This document shows positions 25,634-35,175 of a DNA stretch of 64,000 nucleotides, one piece after another. Below the pieces are notes generated by a model. It ran no database searches. It was not told the origin of the DNA and was given only the letters and a program-made list of their open reading frames with translations. Numbering within the stretch: the first letter of the stretch is position 1; each line of letters opens with the position of its first letter. The DNA lies in the NCBI RefSeq assembly GCF_026339995.1, contig NZ_JAPEPT010000002.1:917001-981000 (forward strand), in the 5' to 3' direction. The DNA is from Streptomyces sp. NBC_01481. Lineage in GTDB: Bacteria; Actinomycetota; Actinomycetes; Streptomycetales; Streptomycetaceae. Made by a program: the position numbers and the translations under genes.

Positions 25634-26188
25634 GTGCGCCAGTTGTCCGCCCCAGGCCGTTTGGCTGTGTGGATCGCCACTTCGCTGGCGCTCGCAGCCT
25701 CGGCAGGCTGTATGAGCGTGAGCGACGACGAGGGCGGGAAGCCGGTGCCCCGTTCGACCGCGGACCGGAACGGGACGGTGGCCGATTCGGACGGCGGGCA
25801 CGTCGCGCCGGGCGGGCGGCATGCCGACGGCGGCCGCGACGGCTCGGACGCGCCCGGCGGCAAGGACGCGGACGGCAAGGGGGCATCGCCGAAGCCGAGC
25901 GCCTCGGTGGGGCCCGCGGCGAAGCCGACGCGGGGCGGGCCCGGGCCCAAGCCGCCGGGGCTGCCGCAGCCGACGCGCGGCGGGATGTCCCCTTCCGAAC
26001 CGCCGTCGCCGCCGCAGCCGTCGCCGTCCGAGCCGCCACCGGAGAGCCCCACGCCGCCGCCGAGCGAGCCCACCGACCCGCCCTCGGCGTCGTCGGCGCC
26101 GGAGGTGCGCGCGGGGGCGATGCGGGCGGCCGAGAGGTGGCGGATGCGGGGCGAACCGACGGCGTCTCCGCAGGTGGGACCCATGTAG
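25634..26188 (+). CDS. Proline-rich lipoprotein
   Basis: 184 residues from GTG at 25634, with GGAGG (25621-25625) 8 bases upstream. A type II signal peptide ends in the lipobox ASAGC (Cys near residue 26). The rest is low-complexity: Gly/Asp-rich and then a long Pro/Ser/Glu segment (SEPPSPPQPSPSEPPPE...), with a short basic end. No domain is recognisable. It probably extends into the peptidoglycan as a flexible anchor. An imperfect hairpin (26191-26230) follows the stop. Confidence 0.72.
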   Translation: MRQLSAPGRLAVWIATSLALAASAGCMSVSDDEGGKPVPRSTADRNGTVADSDGGHVAPGGRHADGGRDGSDAPGGKDADGKGASPKPSASVGPAAKPTRGGPGPKPPGLPQPTRGGMSPSEPPSPPQPSPSEPPPESPTPPPSEPTDPPSASSAPEVRAGAMRAAERWRMRGEPTASPQVGPM

Positions 26189-26190
26189 GG

Positions 26191-26230
26191 CGCGTCCGGA
26201 TGTCTGTGTAACCGGAGTCACTCGGACGCG
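26191..26230 (+). terminator. Possible terminator after the lipoprotein gene
   Basis: CGCGTCCG pairs with CGGACGCG across a 24-base loop; there is no T-run. Weak candidate. Confidence 0.3.
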
Positions 26231-26232
26231 GT

Positions 26233-26262
26233 TTGCCATTTGTGGGGGAGGGTGCGTATGGT
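26233..26262 (+). promoter_or_regulatory. Housekeeping-type promoter for the DEAD-box helicase
   Basis: TTGCCA (26233-26238) and TATGGT (26257-26262) are 18 bases apart, a good fit to the HrdB consensus. A start near 26269 would leave a leader of about 150 nt containing a GGCGC/GCGCC hairpin with an A-rich loop (about 26289-26310). Long leaders are usual for cold-shock helicase mRNAs. Confidence 0.5.
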
Positions 26263-26417
26263 TATAGATCGTTTGATCCCATTGCCCGGCGCCGAAAAAG
26301 AAGAGCGCCGCGTGGCGCGTACTCTCCCTTGCCGTGGCTGACCGCATTGAGGCGGTCGAATTTGCGATTCACGGAGTTTGGGCGCGTGCCGAGACTCCGG
26401 AAGGTTTCGCATTTCGC

Positions 26418-28661
26418 ATGTCCACTTTCAGTACTGATCACGCCGTCATGCCCGAGAACGACCAGGCCGTGGCGGCTTCCGCTGCCGAGGCCGTAGACGC
26501 CCCCGACGCCGTAGAGGCCGTCGAGTCCGACGCGGTCGCCGACACCGACACCGACACCGAGGCCGCCGAGCCGACCGTCACCTTCGCCGAGCTGGGCCTG
26601 CCCGAGGGCGTCGTCCGCAAGCTCGCGCAGAACGGTGTGACCGTCCCCTTCCCGATCCAGGCCGCGACCATCCCGGACGCCCTGGCCGGCAAGGACATCC
26701 TCGGCCGCGGCCGCACCGGCTCCGGCAAGACCCTCTCCTTCGGCCTGCCGACCCTGGCCACGCTGGCCGGCGGCCACACCGAGAAGAAGAAGCCCCGCGC
26801 CGTCATCCTCACCCCGACCCGTGAGCTCGCGATGCAGGTCGCGGACGCGCTGCAGCCGTACGGCGACGTACTCGGCCTCAAGATGAAGGTCGTCTGCGGC
26901 GGTACGTCCATGGGCAACCAGATCTACGCGCTCGAGCGCGGCGTCGACGTCCTCGTCGCCACCCCGGGCCGACTGCGCGACATCATCAACCGTGGCGCCT
27001 GCTCGCTCGAGAACGTCCAGGTCGCCGTCCTCGACGAGGCCGACCAGATGTCCGACCTGGGCTTCCTGCCCGAGGTCACCGAGCTGTTCGACCAGATCCC
27101 GGCCGGCGGCCAGCGGATGCTCTTCTCCGCCACCATGGAGAACGAGATCGGCACGCTGGTGCGCCGCTACCTCGTCGACCCGGTCAGCCACGAGGTCGAC
27201 AGCGCCCAGGGCAACGTCACGACCATGACGCACCACGTGCTCGTCGTGAAGCCGAAGGACAAGGCGCCGGTCACCTCGGCGATCGCCGCCCGCAAGGGCC
27301 GCACCATCATCTTCGTCCGCACCCAGCTGGGCGCGGACCGTATCGCCGAGCAGCTGCAGGACTCGGGCGTCAAGGCCGACGCACTGCACGGCGGCATGAC
27401 GCAGGGCGCCCGTACGCGCGTCCTCGACGACTTCAAGAAGGGCTACGTCAACGCGCTCGTCGCGACCGACGTCGCCGCCCGCGGTATCCACGTCGACGGC
27501 ATCGACCTGGTCCTGAACGTGGACCCGGCCGGCGACCACAAGGACTACCTGCACCGCTCGGGCCGTACCGCCCGCGCAGGCAAGTCCGGCACGGTCGTGT
27601 CGCTGTCCCTGCCGCACCAGCGCCGCCAGATCTTCCGTCTGATGGAGGACGCGGGCGTCGACGCCTCGCGTCACATCGTCGCCGGTGCCGGCGCGTTCGA
27701 CCCGGAGGTCGCCGAGATCACCGGCGCCCGTTCGCTGACCGAGGTCCAGGCCGACTCCGCGAACAACGCCGCCAAGCAGGCGGAGCGCGAGGTCGTCGAC
27801 CTGACCAAGCAGCTGGAGCGCGTGCAGCGCCGTGCGGCCGAACTCCGCGAGGAGGCCGACCGCCTGGTGGCGCGCGCGGCGCGCGAGCGGGGAGACGACC
27901 CGGAGACCGCGGTCGCCGAGGTGCAGGCTGTCGCCGAGGCGGAGGTCGCTGCCGAGGTTGCGGCTTCGGTGCCGGAGCAGTCGGCGGAGCGCCGCGATGA
28001 CCGCCGTGACGAGCGCCGCGACGACCGGGGCAACTTCGAGCGCCGTGGCGGCGAGCGGGGCGGCGACCGTGGTGGTTTCCGTCGTGACAACGACCGTCCG
28101 TCGGGCGGCTTCCGTCGCGATGACCGCCGTGACGACCGTGGTGGCCGTTCCTTCGAGCGTCGTGACGACCGTCCGTCCGGTGGTTTCCGGTCCGGCGGCA
28201 ACGACCGTCCCTCGGGCGGCTTCCGGTCCGGCGGCAACGACCGTCGCGACGACCGTGGTGGCCGTTCCTTCGAGCGTCGTGACGACCGTCCGTCCGGTGG
28301 TTTCCGGTCCGGCGGCAACGACCGTCCCTCCGGTGGCTTCCGCTCCGGTGGCGGCGACCGTCCCTCGGGCGGCTTCCGCTCCGGCGGCAACGACCGTCGC
28401 GACGACCGTGGCGGCTTCAACCGTGACGACCGTCCGTCCGGTGGCTTCCGCCGCGACGACCGCCCCTCGGGCCACCGCGGCAGCGACCGCCCGTTCAACC
28501 GCGACCGCCGCGACGACCGCCCCACGGGCGGCTTCCGCTCCGGTGGCGGCGACCGGCCGTACGGCCGTCGTGACGACCACCGTGGGGGCACCGGCACCGG
28601 CACGAACACCGGTTCCTTCGGGCGGCGTGACGACAAGCCGCGCTGGAAGCGCAACGGCTGA
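26418..28661 (+). CDS. DEAD-box RNA helicase with RGG-like repeat tail
   Basis: 747 residues from ATG at 26418. An acidic N-terminus is followed by the helicase core: Q motif PFPIQAATIP, Walker A GRTGSGKT, DEAD (VLDEADQM), SAT (FSATMEN) and HRSGRTAR. The last 200 residues are tandem repeats of RDDRPSGGFR/SGGNDR type, a disordered RNA-binding tail resembling RGG boxes and known to drive condensation in other helicases. Such proteins act in cold-shock RNA unwinding and ribosome assembly. The upstream in-frame GTG (26334) lies in the leader and was not chosen. Confidence 0.92.
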   Translation: MSTFSTDHAVMPENDQAVAASAAEAVDAPDAVEAVESDAVADTDTDTEAAEPTVTFAELGLPEGVVRKLAQNGVTVPFPIQAATIPDALAGKDILGRGRTGSGKTLSFGLPTLATLAGGHTEKKKPRAVILTPTRELAMQVADALQPYGDVLGLKMKVVCGGTSMGNQIYALERGVDVLVATPGRLRDIINRGACSLENVQVAVLDEADQMSDLGFLPEVTELFDQIPAGGQRMLFSATMENEIGTLVRRYLVDPVSHEVDSAQGNVTTMTHHVLVVKPKDKAPVTSAIAARKGRTIIFVRTQLGADRIAEQLQDSGVKADALHGGMTQGARTRVLDDFKKGYVNALVATDVAARGIHVDGIDLVLNVDPAGDHKDYLHRSGRTARAGKSGTVVSLSLPHQRRQIFRLMEDAGVDASRHIVAGAGAFDPEVAEITGARSLTEVQADSANNAAKQAEREVVDLTKQLERVQRRAAELREEADRLVARAARERGDDPETAVAEVQAVAEAEVAAEVAASVPEQSAERRDDRRDERRDDRGNFERRGGERGGDRGGFRRDNDRPSGGFRRDDRRDDRGGRSFERRDDRPSGGFRSGGNDRPSGGFRSGGNDRRDDRGGRSFERRDDRPSGGFRSGGNDRPSGGFRSGGGDRPSGGFRSGGNDRRDDRGGFNRDDRPSGGFRRDDRPSGHRGSDRPFNRDRRDDRPTGGFRSGGGDRPYGRRDDHRGGTGTGTNTGSFGRRDDKPRWKRNG
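28004..28640 (+). repeat. Tandem DNA repeats encoding the helicase tail
   Basis: Imperfect repeats of about 30-60 bases built from CGTGACGACCGTCC and GGTGGTTTCCGGTCC units encode the RDDRPSGGFR modules. The unit number is likely to vary between strains through slippage. Confidence 0.8.
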
Positions 28662-28676
28662 CGCGTAGTGCACTGA

Positions 28677-28714
28677 GCAGGGCCCGTACCTCCCACAAGG
28701 GGTACGGGCCCTGC
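28677..28714 (+). terminator. Terminator after the DEAD-box helicase
   Basis: GCAGGGCCCGTACC pairs exactly with GGTACGGGCCCTGC around a 10-base loop; TGCGTTGC follows. Confidence 0.85.
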
Positions 28715-28886
28715 TGCGTTGCTGATGGGCCGCTGTTACGATCCGTCCACCTCGCAGTGGGGGGCACTGGAGGCCGGGCCGGGGGGCTCTCGTTCATCTC
28801 GACGCGTACGCGGCGTGCCAAGAGCCGCGCCTTGGTGAGCACCACCCCGCAGGCCCGATCCATCCGATCGAGGAGTGCGGATTTCC

Positions 28887-31800
28887 GTGTACGGCAAGAG
28901 ACCCTTGCGTGTCATCGCCGCTGCCGTGGTAGTGGCGGCAGCGACAGCCACCGGGCCGGCAGTGTCCACAGCCCAGGCGGCACCCACGGCAGAGGTGGTG
29001 ATTCCCGCCACGACGAGCGACCTGCCCGTACGCAGCGCGCTGCTCAACACCGGGCCGCGCGGCTATCTGCGCCACGAGGCGGGGCGCGGCACCATCTGGC
29101 GGGCGTACGGCGCCGCCACCGACGTCCAGGTCGACAGTGTCCTGGAATACGACGGGGGCAACTTCCAGCGCGGAACGGGCTCCGACGTCGTCGCCCACTA
29201 CCTGGAGTCGTCGCGGCAGGTCGAACTGCGGGACATGGTCGCGGGAGAGACCTTCACCTTGCCGCTGCCGTTCGGCCACGACTATGTGGGGGCGTTCGGC
29301 CGGCACGTGCTCACCTACGACTCGCCCGACGGCGGGGGCATGCGCTTCCATGCGCTCGACATGGAGACGGGGCAGTTGCGTGACCGGCTCGTCGAGGGCG
29401 TGCCCGCGGGCGTCCGCTCCTTCGCCGTCCTCCCGGGGGTGGGGGACGCCGACGGACTGCTGATGTCCCTGCCCTCTGCCGGGACCGTGTGGATGGACGT
29501 GACCCAGCGGCGCGTCGTACCGATCCTGACCGACACGCAGCTGACGATGAAGCGTTTCGCCCTGACGCGGGACCGGCTGCTGATCTGGTCGAACGACCAG
29601 GTGTCGGTCTACTCGCGCAGCGACCTCACCAAGCCGGAGCGCTTGCGGCCGCTCCCCGAGAGCGACGCCGTGCGGCTGCTTGGCATGGTGGGCGGAGAGC
29701 TCGTCGTCGCCCGGAACAACCCGGCGCTCGGACGGCCCGACGAGAACCTGCCGGTGTGGCAGCTCGAGGCCCATCCGCTGGACGGGAGTGCCGTACGCAC
29801 CCTGCTGGCCAGGTCGAGCGGCAGGGCGTCGTTCACCCCCAACGGCGGCCTGCTGGTGCACGGCGGGGCGAGCATCGACCAGTGGGGCGTCCAACTGCTC
29901 CAGGCGGACGCGGCGGGGCAGGCCACGGTGTCCCGTGAGACCCCTGTCCAAGTGAAGGCCGTAGCGAACACGATCCACCAAATGTCGTTCCAGCAGGGAC
30001 GGCTGACGAGCGTGGAGGCCGAAGCGGCGGCCGGCCGGGTCGGCCTCCACACGCGGACCACCGAGCAGTACGACGGCGTGCCGTCCTACGGCGAGCGGAG
30101 GAACCGCGGCTGGGTGCCCGACCAGCCCGAGGCCTGCTTCCGCTACGGCTACTGTCCGAAGGTCGAGGAGACCGGGGACGGGCGCATCGCGTACGGCGGG
30201 GCCGAACGCATCTGGGGCGATCCCGTCGTGCCGCTGTACCGGTTGGCCGAAGGGGCTCAGCTCCCGGGCACCAAGATCGACACGGGTTCCGGCTATGCAG
30301 GCTTCGTCGGCAGCTGGGGCCGCTGGGCCGTGGTCCGTGCGACCGTGGCGGACGGCACGGGCGTCAGCCGGATCATCGACCTCGACACCGGCAAGGTGGC
30401 GAGGACGCTCCCGGTCCACCCGCTGTCCCTGTCCGGGACCACCCTGTGGACCTCCCGGTACAACAACGAGGCCGTGGGCTACGACATCAGGACGGGTGTC
30501 GAGACGAAGTCGGCGTACCTGCCGGGATGTTTCCTCGACGCGGCCGAGGCGATCGGCCGCTGGCTGCACTGGACCTGCACGGGATCGCGCAACGACGAGG
30601 GCGTGTTCGACCTCGAGACCCGCACGAACACCCCGCTCGGCATCGGATACGGGGCCGGGGCCCGGCTCGGCGACGGGTTCATCGTCTACCCGGTCGGCAG
30701 CTCCCTGAAGCTGAAGGACCTGCGTGACGGTGGCACGGTGCACACCCTCACCGATGATCGCGTGTCCTACCAGCCGTGGGCGGTCGACCCGGCCACCGGC
30801 ACCGTCGCCTGGACGGACACCAAAAACGCCGTTCACCTCGTCGGCAGCGGGGTGGCGGTGTCCGCGCCTACGGCCGTCGACTCCGACGTACCCCTGACAC
30901 AGGCGGTGAACGGGGGCAGTGCGCCGTGGCGGCCGCGCTGGTGGCTCTCATCACCGGCCGCCTCTTGGCAGCTGACGGTCAGGAACGCGTCGACCGGCGC
31001 CGTAGTGCGCACACTCGACGGCGGCGACACGGCACGCGGACTCGTCGCCCCGGTCTGGGACGGCAAGGACGCGGCCGGCCGACTGGTCACCAACGGTTCG
31101 TACGCCTGGTCGTTCACCGCCGAGCCGGTGAACGGCCAGGCCGGCAGCCTGGCGAAGTCCGGCACGGTGAACGTGACCGGCGCCGCGGCCGTACGCCGTG
31201 ATCACGCCGGCCCCACGGGCCCGGACGCCGTTGCCGATCTGGTGTCGTTGAGCGCTTCCGGCGCCCTCGCTTTCCGGCACGGCAGCGGAACGGGCGGCCT
31301 GGCGGGAGCGACGACGGGCAGTGGCTGGTCCACGTCGGCTGTTGCCGTCCCGTTCGGCGACCTGAACGGTGATCGGTGCAATGACGTGTTGGTGCGGCTC
31401 GGGGGCGAGCTGCGGGCGTACCGGCCGGGTTGTGGGAAGGCGCTCACGCCGACGACCGCGTACACGTCGCTGGGCACGGTGTGGGGTCAGTTCAATGTGC
31501 TGACTTCGCCGGGTGACCTGACGGGTGACGGTCGTCCCGATCTGATCGCGCGCCAGACGTCGACGGGTGACATCTATCTGTACGCGGACAACGGCGTCGG
31601 CAAGCTCGCGTCTCGCGGCCGGATCGGCACCAACTGGAAGGTGTACCGGTCGGTGTTCGGTGCCGGGGACCTCAACGGTGACGGCATCGGGGACCTGCTT
31701 GCTGTGGACGGCGCCAATTCGCTGTGGCGGTACGACGGTACGGCGGTGGGCACGGTGAAGCCGCGGGTGTTGGTCTTCGGCAGCAACTGGGCCACGGGCC

Positions 31801-31967
31801 GCAATGTGTTCGTCGGTGTCGGTGACCTGAACCGTGACGGCAAAGCGGATCTGATCTCGCGGAACGCGGCGGGTGACCTGCTGCGCAACAGCGGGAACGG
31901 GGTCGGCTCCTTCGGGTCGACCGTGAAGATCGGCGCCGGATGGCAGGGCTACAAGGGGCTCTTCTAG
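28887..31967 (+). CDS. Secreted FG-GAP/VCBS repeat protein 1
   Basis: 1026 residues from GTG at 28887 (AGGAG at 28871-28875; GTG 28875 lies inside that site). A Sec signal peptide ends near STAQAA/PTAEV. The central part (about 50-650) looks like a beta-propeller with repeated LWTSRYNN-type strands. A FlgD-like Ig domain follows (VWDGKDAAGRLVTNGSYAW). Four C-terminal FG-GAP repeats carry Ca-binding DLNGDG loops (GDLTGDGRPDL, GDLNGDGIGDL). It is a large extracellular, probably calcium-binding protein of unknown role. It is the first of a tandem family; the next gene has the same layout. Confidence 0.85.
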   Translation: MYGKRPLRVIAAAVVVAAATATGPAVSTAQAAPTAEVVIPATTSDLPVRSALLNTGPRGYLRHEAGRGTIWRAYGAATDVQVDSVLEYDGGNFQRGTGSDVVAHYLESSRQVELRDMVAGETFTLPLPFGHDYVGAFGRHVLTYDSPDGGGMRFHALDMETGQLRDRLVEGVPAGVRSFAVLPGVGDADGLLMSLPSAGTVWMDVTQRRVVPILTDTQLTMKRFALTRDRLLIWSNDQVSVYSRSDLTKPERLRPLPESDAVRLLGMVGGELVVARNNPALGRPDENLPVWQLEAHPLDGSAVRTLLARSSGRASFTPNGGLLVHGGASIDQWGVQLLQADAAGQATVSRETPVQVKAVANTIHQMSFQQGRLTSVEAEAAAGRVGLHTRTTEQYDGVPSYGERRNRGWVPDQPEACFRYGYCPKVEETGDGRIAYGGAERIWGDPVVPLYRLAEGAQLPGTKIDTGSGYAGFVGSWGRWAVVRATVADGTGVSRIIDLDTGKVARTLPVHPLSLSGTTLWTSRYNNEAVGYDIRTGVETKSAYLPGCFLDAAEAIGRWLHWTCTGSRNDEGVFDLETRTNTPLGIGYGAGARLGDGFIVYPVGSSLKLKDLRDGGTVHTLTDDRVSYQPWAVDPATGTVAWTDTKNAVHLVGSGVAVSAPTAVDSDVPLTQAVNGGSAPWRPRWWLSSPAASWQLTVRNASTGAVVRTLDGGDTARGLVAPVWDGKDAAGRLVTNGSYAWSFTAEPVNGQAGSLAKSGTVNVTGAAAVRRDHAGPTGPDAVADLVSLSASGALAFRHGSGTGGLAGATTGSGWSTSAVAVPFGDLNGDRCNDVLVRLGGELRAYRPGCGKALTPTTAYTSLGTVWGQFNVLTSPGDLTGDGRPDLIARQTSTGDIYLYADNGVGKLASRGRIGTNWKVYRSVFGAGDLNGDGIGDLLAVDGANSLWRYDGTAVGTVKPRVLVFGSNWATGRNVFVGVGDLNRDGKADLISRNAAGDLLRNSGNGVGSFGSTVKIGAGWQGYKGLF

Positions 31968-32023
31968 CTCCGCCGCAGCAACCAGCGTCTTTTGTAAGCA
32001 TCTTCAGCCGACAAGGAAGTTCA

Positions 32024-35000
32024 GTGACACGTCGCCCCACTCTGAGACGCGCTGCCGCCACCGCGGTCGTCGTCTCCCTCGGCGCGGGCCTCTGCGCCGT
32101 GACCGCTCCAGCGGCGGTCGCCGCCGACGACCCGGTGGCACAGGAAGTCGTCATCCCGGCCGGCGGGCGGTTCATTCCGCGCGACGAGAAGGTGCTGGAG
32201 GCCGGAGCCGCCGGTTTCCTGCACCAGCAGGAAGGCACCACGGGAAAGCTGTGGACGGACTACGCGACGGGGACGACCCGTCCCGCGGGGCAGTTGGAGG
32301 AACGGGGGCACTCCGGGCTGCGGGCCTCCTACAGCGACGGTGTGCCGGAGCAGAGCGACGTGGTGCGGATCACCGACCTCGGGACGGGTGAGGTCACGTC
32401 CATCACGCTGCCGCTCGACTACTGGTGGGCGGACGCGTACAACTCCGACTCGGCGCTCGCCTACCGGCGGGGGAGCGATGGCCGGGACACGACGCTGAGT
32501 GTGTTCCGGGTCGTCGACGGCCAGGTCGTCGAGCGGCCGGTGAGTGGGCTGCCGACGGACGCCGTGCGCATCACCACCTTGGAACAGGACACCAGGGGCG
32601 GGATCCTGAAGGTCTGGCGGGCCGACGGCACCGGCCTCACCTATCTGATCGACTACGAGCACGCGCGGCTCATGCCGCTCCCCCAGGCGGCCAGAGACCA
32701 TGTCGTCCTGGGCGACAAGCACGTACTGATCTACCCGTACGAGAACGCCACGCTGACCACCGTCGAGCGGTACAACCCGGCCGCCGGGCCGATCACCGTG
32801 CAGATGCCCGCGCCCACCGGCCACGAGCGCACATTCGCCCGGTTCGCGCTGGTCGGTGACTGGATCGTCTTCAACCGCCTGCAGCCCTTCGAGCAGGAGC
32901 AGTACGTCCAAGGCACGCCGCTCAAGGCCATGCCGGTCGGCGGCGGACCGGTCAAGGAACTCCTGCCGTACGCGAACGAGTACTTCGCGACCGCGCCCGA
33001 CGGCAGCGTTCTCGCGACCGGGGGCACCGGATCCAAGGACTGGGCCGTGCGCCGGATCACCACGGGGCCGGACGGGACGCCGCAGCTGTCCGTGGTGAAG
33101 GAGGTCCCCCCTGTCCCGGCGAAGACCGGAGCGCTTGCGCTGGGTGGGGGAAGGCTCAGCTACATCAGTACGGCCGACGGCAGTCCCCTGCCCTCCCTGT
33201 ACGACCACGAGGTGGCGGTGACCGGAACGCCCGAGGCCGGAGAGCGGACGCTGCGGTCCCAGGCCACCGGCAGCGCGGCCGATCTGCGCGCACTCGGCGA
33301 TGGACGTTCGGCGTTCAGTGAGGGGTCCCGCGTGCGGGTACCCCTGGATCCGACCACCCTGGACACGGTGGACCTGCCCTCCTCCTACGGAACCCTGGCC
33401 GATGCCACCGGTCGCTACACGGTCTCTTACGCCCAGGGGAACCTGTACGTCGGTGACCTGCGGAAGCACCACGACGGCAATCTCGCCGCGACCCTCCCCA
33501 ACGACTCCAGGAAGGCGTCAATCTGGGGCAGCACACTCTGGCGGGAGAGCTCCTCCAACTACCCGTCGACCATCACGTGGTACGACGTGAAGACGAAGAA
33601 GTCGTCGCCGACGTTCTTCATCAACTCCGGATGCTCCCTGTCCGATCTGCAAGCCGTGGGGCGCTGGATCTACTGGTCCTGCGACTTCGGTGACAGCCGC
33701 TCCAAGGCTGGTGTGTGGGACCAGAAGACCCGCCGGACCACCCGTGTCCCCTTCGGCCCGGCCAAGCTCGGCGACGGCTTCCTCGTACGCAAGGACAACG
33801 CGGCCGGCAAGCTCCTGCTCACCGACGTCCGCGACCCGGCCGCCCTGAAGACGACGGAGTTCGCCGATGTTCCCGCTGACGGGCAGTGGACCGTCGACAA
33901 ATTCGGCGGCCATGTCGCGTACACGGACGCCGAGCAGCGCATTCACATCAAGCCGGTCACCGTCCCGCGCTCCCCGATCGGCGTCGTCGAGGGCGAGGCG
34001 GACACGGATGCCGTGGTCAACTGGCCCGCCGACCAGGACCGCACGTGGGACGGCTCCTGGCAGCTGACCCGCCCGGCCGTTCGCTGGAGCGTCGTCTTCA
34101 AGGACGCGGCGGGCCGCGCCGTAAGGACCATCAGCTCCACCGAGCGCGAAGGCGCGCGGATCACGGCGACCTGGGACGGCAAGGGCGACGACGGGAAGGT
34201 CGTGCTCGGTGGACGGTATGGCTGGACCTTGAGTGTCGACCCCGGTGACGGCTCGGGCGCACGTGCGGTGCAGGCCGGGCAGGTCCGGATCTCCGGCGGC
34301 GCCACCTCCTTCCACGACTACGACGGAAACGGCGTCCCCGAGCTGCTCACCAAGCGGATGACGGTGCTCACCGCACACGAGGGGATGTCCGCGTCCGCGG
34401 ACGGGGGTTCGTTCCAGAGCCAGTCGGGAGGCTGGGCGGAGACCACGCACGTCCTCCCCTTCGGTGACATGGACGGCGACCGCTGCAACGACATGGTCGT
34501 CCGTACGACCGCAGGTGACCTCTACCGCTACAGCGGGCGGTGCCACGGCATCCCGGCCACCAGTGCCCCCAAGGCGAAGATCGGCTCCGGTTTCAACGCC
34601 TTCGACGCGCTCGTCACGCCCGGCGACCTGACCGGCGACGGCCGCTCCGACCTGCTGGCCCGCGTGCGCGCCACGGGTGCGCTGTACCTGTACGCGGACA
34701 ATGGCGCGGGTGGCCTGAAGGCGGGCGTCAAGCTGGGCACGGCGAGCTGGAAGGGGCTCACCCTCATCGGCGCGGGGGACCTGAACGGCGATGGCCGCGG
34801 TGATCTGCTGGCGCGGGACGAGGGCGGGGAGCTGTGGCGCTACGACGGCACGGGGACCGGGACGCTCAAGCCCCGCGTGCTGGTCTTCAGGGACTGGGGG
34901 GCCGGGCGCAACGCCTTTGTGGGCGTCGGCGACCTCGACGGGGACGGCAGGAATGATCTCGTCTCCCGGGACACGGGGGGCCGGCTGCTGCGCAACAGCG

Positions 35001-35074
35001 GTGACGGCAGGGGCTCGTTCAGGGGCACCGTCCAGATCGGGACCGGCTGGCAGCGGTACACGGCGATCTACTGA
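32024..35074 (+). CDS. Secreted FG-GAP/VCBS repeat protein 2
   Basis: 1016 residues from GTG at 32024 (AAGGAAG upstream), 56 bases after its paralogue. The architecture is the same: signal peptide ending AAVAA/DDPVAQEVVIP, propeller-like middle, FlgD-like Ig (TWDGKGDDGKVVLGGRYGW) and C-terminal FG-GAP repeats (GDLTGDGRSDL, GDLNGDGRGDL, GDLDGDGRNDL). The tandem order suggests duplication within the locus and coexpression. A third, gutted copy follows. Confidence 0.85.
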   Translation: MTRRPTLRRAAATAVVVSLGAGLCAVTAPAAVAADDPVAQEVVIPAGGRFIPRDEKVLEAGAAGFLHQQEGTTGKLWTDYATGTTRPAGQLEERGHSGLRASYSDGVPEQSDVVRITDLGTGEVTSITLPLDYWWADAYNSDSALAYRRGSDGRDTTLSVFRVVDGQVVERPVSGLPTDAVRITTLEQDTRGGILKVWRADGTGLTYLIDYEHARLMPLPQAARDHVVLGDKHVLIYPYENATLTTVERYNPAAGPITVQMPAPTGHERTFARFALVGDWIVFNRLQPFEQEQYVQGTPLKAMPVGGGPVKELLPYANEYFATAPDGSVLATGGTGSKDWAVRRITTGPDGTPQLSVVKEVPPVPAKTGALALGGGRLSYISTADGSPLPSLYDHEVAVTGTPEAGERTLRSQATGSAADLRALGDGRSAFSEGSRVRVPLDPTTLDTVDLPSSYGTLADATGRYTVSYAQGNLYVGDLRKHHDGNLAATLPNDSRKASIWGSTLWRESSSNYPSTITWYDVKTKKSSPTFFINSGCSLSDLQAVGRWIYWSCDFGDSRSKAGVWDQKTRRTTRVPFGPAKLGDGFLVRKDNAAGKLLLTDVRDPAALKTTEFADVPADGQWTVDKFGGHVAYTDAEQRIHIKPVTVPRSPIGVVEGEADTDAVVNWPADQDRTWDGSWQLTRPAVRWSVVFKDAAGRAVRTISSTEREGARITATWDGKGDDGKVVLGGRYGWTLSVDPGDGSGARAVQAGQVRISGGATSFHDYDGNGVPELLTKRMTVLTAHEGMSASADGGSFQSQSGGWAETTHVLPFGDMDGDRCNDMVVRTTAGDLYRYSGRCHGIPATSAPKAKIGSGFNAFDALVTPGDLTGDGRSDLLARVRATGALYLYADNGAGGLKAGVKLGTASWKGLTLIGAGDLNGDGRGDLLARDEGGELWRYDGTGTGTLKPRVLVFRDWGAGRNAFVGVGDLDGDGRNDLVSRDTGGRLLRNSGDGRGSFRGTVQIGTGWQRYTAIY

Positions 35075-35175
35075 TCGCAACGGACTGAAACTGGCAGTCA
35101 CTCATATGGGTACAACCAGCGGGCACTTCAGGCAGTCGTACGTTCCAGGACGCTGAGCCGCGCTAGGGGGTACGC

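Noticed and set aside
28004..28640. Regular repeats resembling a CRISPR array
   Set aside because: The repeats are in frame with the helicase and encode RDDR/SGGFR modules; there are no unique spacers or cas genes.
26262..28673. Long antisense frame opposite the DEAD-box helicase
   Set aside because: It repeats Val/Ala/Thr runs complementary to the tail repeats and has no start or domain support.
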